The notes under the pieces were generated by a model, which searched no databases, was not told the DNA's origin, and saw only the letters and a program-made list of their open reading frames with translations. A program made the position numbers and the translations under genes. DNA of 64,000 nt from Herminiimonas arsenitoxidans (GTDB lineage: Bacteria; Pseudomonadota; Gammaproteobacteria; Burkholderiales; Burkholderiaceae_D), in NCBI RefSeq assembly GCF_900130075.1, contig NZ_LT671418.1, positions 372,001-436,000 on the forward strand, given 5' to 3'. The stretch's first letter is position 1. Each line of letters begins with the position of its first letter. Below are positions 63,759-64,000 of the stretch, one piece after another.

Positions 63759-64000
63759 GTGAGCGACCATCCCGTAATTACATGGAATGAAGCGGGCGAA
63801 GATCGCTCTGCGCGCTGGCAGTCGGAGAGTGGCGTTACTGCACCTAAACGTGTCGTTGTTGCCGATGACAAGATGACGGCTGATTCGGCATTTCGTCTGG
63901 CGAGTGAAGGTACGGCTTTGTTGTGGCACGGCGATTATCAGAATGCGCGTCAGCTGTTGCAGGCTTTGGCGCGTCGTATCGAACGCAAGCCACGCAAAGC
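63759..64000 (+). CDS. methyltransferase, 5' part (runs off window)
   Basis: A GTG start at 63759 opens a frame of 80 codons to the window edge: an N-terminal WNEAGEDRSARWQSESG stretch, then APKRVVVADDKMTADSAFRLASEGTALLWHGDYQNARQLLQALARRIERKPRK, cited by its ASEGTALLWHGDYQNARQLL part. This matches the N-terminus of a class I SAM methyltransferase group in Burkholderiales as far as I can recall. The catalytic domain lies beyond the edge, so the assignment is tentative. Confidence 0.6.
   Translation, partial: MSDHPVITWNEAGEDRSARWQSESGVTAPKRVVVADDKMTADSAFRLASEGTALLWHGDYQNARQLLQALARRIERKPRK

Overview
The window looks like chromosomal DNA of a betaproteobacterium, most likely Burkholderiales/Oxalobacteraceae of the Herminiimonas/Janthinobacterium type. 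This is inferred from gene content and neighbourhoods (DUF4936, DUF3305/DUF3306, DUF1631, DUF2970, holB followed by a PilZ gene, moderate GC). I saw no rRNA, tRNA, insertion sequence, prophage or CRISPR array. Nearly all of it is densely coding, and almost all genes look intact.

Layout. 1-4.7 kb: the 5' part of purT (partial), an MHS-family MFS transporter, and a thioesterase/SDR pair. 4.7-11.6 kb: housekeeping genes, namely NRDE, DUF4936 and YgfZ on the minus strand, then mltG-tmk-holB-pilZ-tatD-ankyrin on the plus strand. 11.6-28.6 kb: a formate dehydrogenase supercluster. The molybdopterin genes moaA-mobA-moeA are divergent from mrp. They are followed by DUF3305, DUF3306, a six-motif polyferredoxin, a TorD-type chaperone, a 66-aa Tat-signal protein, FdhA, FdhB, a small lipoprotein, cytochrome b FdhC, a small two-cysteine secreted protein, FdhD and the tungstate/molybdate transporter subunits TupB and TupC. 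A consensus FNR-type site lies ahead of DUF3305. Read together, this locus makes the cofactor, imports the metal, matures and exports the enzyme, and wires it into the membrane.

28.6-34.4 kb (minus strand): a sensor-less histidine kinase with a receiver-TPR response regulator, an orphan imuA under a consensus LexA box, and an MCE lipid-transport set (permease, MlaD-like protein, lipoprotein) with no ATPase gene. 34.6-45.8 kb: a spermidine-synthase-like protein, a giant 2934-aa NdvB-type cyclic beta-glucan synthase preceded by an overlapping small ORF, and a methyltransferase resembling protein arginine methyltransferases. 45.9-53.5 kb: an RcsB-like regulator that carries a frameshift at an A8 tract, a divergent RcsC/BvgS-like hybrid kinase, a GlcG/HbpS-like secreted protein and an autotransporter. 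The kinase and autotransporter promoters share a repeated motif. 53.5-64 kb: a close pair of consensus DnaA boxes, DUF2970, hisC, an RsuA-family pseudouridine synthase, DUF1631, ppnN, an ArnT-like glycosyltransferase behind three phased PmrA-type half-sites, a CbpA-like DnaJ, a small unknown gene and the start of a methyltransferase.

The most useful leads are the accessory module of the formate dehydrogenase locus, the A8 frameshift in the RcsB-like regulator, the PmrA-type sites before the ArnT-like gene, the FNR site, the LexA-controlled orphan imuA, and the ATPase-less MCE operon. All functions are inferred from sequence reading alone; no database search was run.
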